The translations under genes and the position numbers were made by a program. Source: Candidatus Kapaibacterium sp. (GTDB taxonomy: Bacteria; Bacteroidota; Ignavibacteria; Kapaibacteriales; UBA2268). Taken from it: a DNA stretch of 24,247 nucleotides. Positions 23,058-24,247 of this stretch are shown here, piece after piece. Location: positions 1 to 24,247 of the forward strand of contig JAQIDA010000254.1 in the NCBI GenBank assembly GCA_027858275.1, written 5' to 3'. Every line of letters begins with the position of its first letter. Position 1 is the first letter of the stretch. Under the pieces are notes generated by a model. That model worked only from the letters and a program-made list of their open reading frames with translations, did not search any database and was not told the origin of the DNA.

Positions 23058-24247
23058 TTAGTCTTGTGTCATATTCGGTAATTCCAGACCATATCCTTTT
23101 TTCTTGTCTTCCGCTTTGAGAGCGATTGCGACGAAGATTGCGAGAATCCCGAAACCGGTGAAAATCATCATCGGAATGGTATAGTCATAAGTGTTTCGAG
23201 TGAGCCCCTCAACAGTTACTTGACCTGTTATACAGTATTTATCCAGAACAACGCCGATTAAGAACGGCACGCCCATTAAGCCCCAGTTCTGAATCCAGAA
23301 AATAAGAGAATATGCGCTGCCGAGTTGTTTTTCAGGAATGATTTTTGGCACTGAAGGCCACATAGCAGCCGGTACAAGTGAAAAAGCAATACCAAGGATC
23401 AATACAAGAAGTACGGCTATTGACCAATGGTCCAAAAACGGAACAGAGAACAGACTGTGAACACCGATAAGCATGGCGGAACCAATAATCATAATCGTTG
23501 CGCCTTTGCCTTTTTTGTCGTACAAACCGCCGAAAAACGGAGTGAGGAACAAAGTCCCGAACGGAAGGATAGCGGGAATAAGCCCTGCAGTGCTTGGTGA
23601 AACACCGTATTTGTTAACCATAAGATCAGCAGCGTATTTCAAAAACGGAAATACTGACGAATAGAATAAAACGCAGAGAAGTGCTATTAACCAAAAACCT
23701 TTGTTTTTTATTATAAGTACAAGGTCGGAGAGTCTGAAAGCTTCTTCTTCTACTGTTTCGCCTGCATCTGCTACTGATTTATCAAGTTTTCTATCCATCA
23801 CGTTAAATGCGAAGAAAGAAATAAGACCGATAATCATCAAGATTAAGCCAAACGCCAAAGGAGCGGAGAGTAAAGGCTCGGAGGGTGAACCAAAAGCTGT
23901 TGCCAAAGGCACGGGAGCAGCCATAGCCAGTGCCGTACCAATACGAGCGATAGCCATTTGAACACCCATGGCCATAGCCATTTCATAGCCCTTGAACCAT
24001 TTTACGATTACCTTTGAAACGGTAATTCCGGCTATTTCGACACCAACTGCGAAAATCGCAAAACCAATGGCAGCATATCCGACTTGAGCGGAAATCGTAA
24101 ATTCCCCCCAAATAGGTAATGAAGTTATTCCAAAGGCCGTAGCACCGTGTTCAAACGTTGTTGAAATTGCCCAAAACTTGACAGAAGCACCGACGACCAT
24201 GATCGCACCTGCCATGACACCCGTGAAACGGACACCCATTTTATCAA
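23058..24247 (-). CDS. Major facilitator superfamily transporter, N-terminus outside the window
   Basis: The visible 395 codons cover about ten membrane helices of an MFS transporter in the inner membrane. The frame stays open past the ATG at 24239: the codons just before it read D-K, so that Met is internal to MFS motif A (DKMGVRFTG, the loop between helices 2 and 3), and helices 1-2 lie beyond 24247. The matching loop in the second half is GGLYDKKGKG. A cytoplasmic central loop (VMDRKLDKSVADAGETVEEEAF) separates the halves. The substrate cannot be predicted. The C-terminus is polar (KKKGYGLELPNMTQD). The gene ends 31 bp before a strong terminator. Confidence 0.85.
   Translation of the reverse strand, partial: DKMGVRFTGVMAGAIMVVGASVKFWAISTTFEHGATAFGITSLPIWGEFTISAQVGYAAIGFAIFAVGVEIAGITVSKVIVKWFKGYEMAMAMGVQMAIARIGTALAMAAPVPLATAFGSPSEPLLSAPLAFGLILMIIGLISFFAFNVMDRKLDKSVADAGETVEEEAFRLSDLVLIIKNKGFWLIALLCVLFYSSVFPFLKYAADLMVNKYGVSPSTAGLIPAILPFGTLFLTPFFGGLYDKKGKGATIMIIGSAMLIGVHSLFSVPFLDHWSIAVLLVLILGIAFSLVPAAMWPSVPKIIPEKQLGSAYSLIFWIQNWGLMGVPFLIGVVLDKYCITGQVTVEGLTRNTYDYTIPMMIFTGFGILAIFVAIALKAEDKKKGYGLELPNMTQD

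Noticed and set aside
23058..24239. Complete MFS gene starting at ATG 24239
   Set aside because: The frame is open to the window edge and this Met is inside motif A (DKMGVRFTG), so the first two helices are missing and the gene is truncated by the window.
1..24247. CRISPR array, tRNA or rRNA genes, IS transposase, restriction or other defence genes
   Set aside because: No regularly spaced repeats with unique spacers, no cloverleaf with conserved T-arm and no recognisable transposase or defence domains were seen on either strand.

Overview
The window looks like a chromosomal segment of a bacterium of the Bacteroidota/Ignavibacteria/Kapabacteria (FCB) group. The evidence is several very large secreted proteins ending in type IX secretion (T9SS) sorting-domain-like C-termini, a PorZ-like protein, a Bacteroidota-style Bat (MoxR, DUF58, vWA) locus, an LptF/LptG-type permease and moderately AT-rich DNA. 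No phage, IS transposase, CRISPR array, tRNA or rRNA was seen.

Layout. 1-84 is the tail of an upstream gene. 85-483 is non-coding with an exact 22-bp palindrome. 484-855 (+) is a stand-alone response-regulator receiver domain, and 941-2227 (+) is glutamate dehydrogenase. 2228-2951 is a structured gap holding several inverted repeats, including a roughly 220-nt unit closed by a 20-bp stem (candidate ncRNA or MITE). 2952-6158 (+) is a secreted IgGFc-binding/ASH-type T9SS substrate. From 6251 to 15673 everything is on the minus strand. In transcription order it is MoxR ATPase, DUF58, a giant BNR-propeller/FN3 secreted protein interrupted by one in-frame TAA, a BatD/DUF4381-like membrane protein interrupted by one in-frame TAG, a BatA-type vWA protein, then (after a MITE-like element) an HD-domain protein. 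15947-17356 (+) is the LptF/LptG permease and 17464-18084 (+) a small lipoprotein. 18140-20410 (-) is PorZ-like, 20523-22670 (-) is a 14-repeat propeller protein with a T9SS-type C-terminus, and 23058-24247 (-) is an MFS transporter cut by the window end.

How it fits together. MoxR, DUF58, the BatD-like protein and BatA form a predicted chaperone/envelope-stress complex, but their usual adjacency is broken by a 3.8-kb segment. That segment carries the BNR-propeller gene and is bracketed by 64-bp direct repeats that match at 63 of 64 positions. The secreted proteins would be T9SS clients, and the PorZ-like protein is a candidate component of the T9SS attachment machinery.

The most unusual structure lies in the intergenic DNA. 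Seven dispersed hairpins share an almost fixed architecture: a 13-bp stem and a 6-nt loop RAAGAA (TTCTTY on the other strand). Their stem sequences differ from copy to copy while pairing is kept. They are mixed with GC-rich palindromic repeats and other repeat families that show the same pattern of conserved loop and changing stem.
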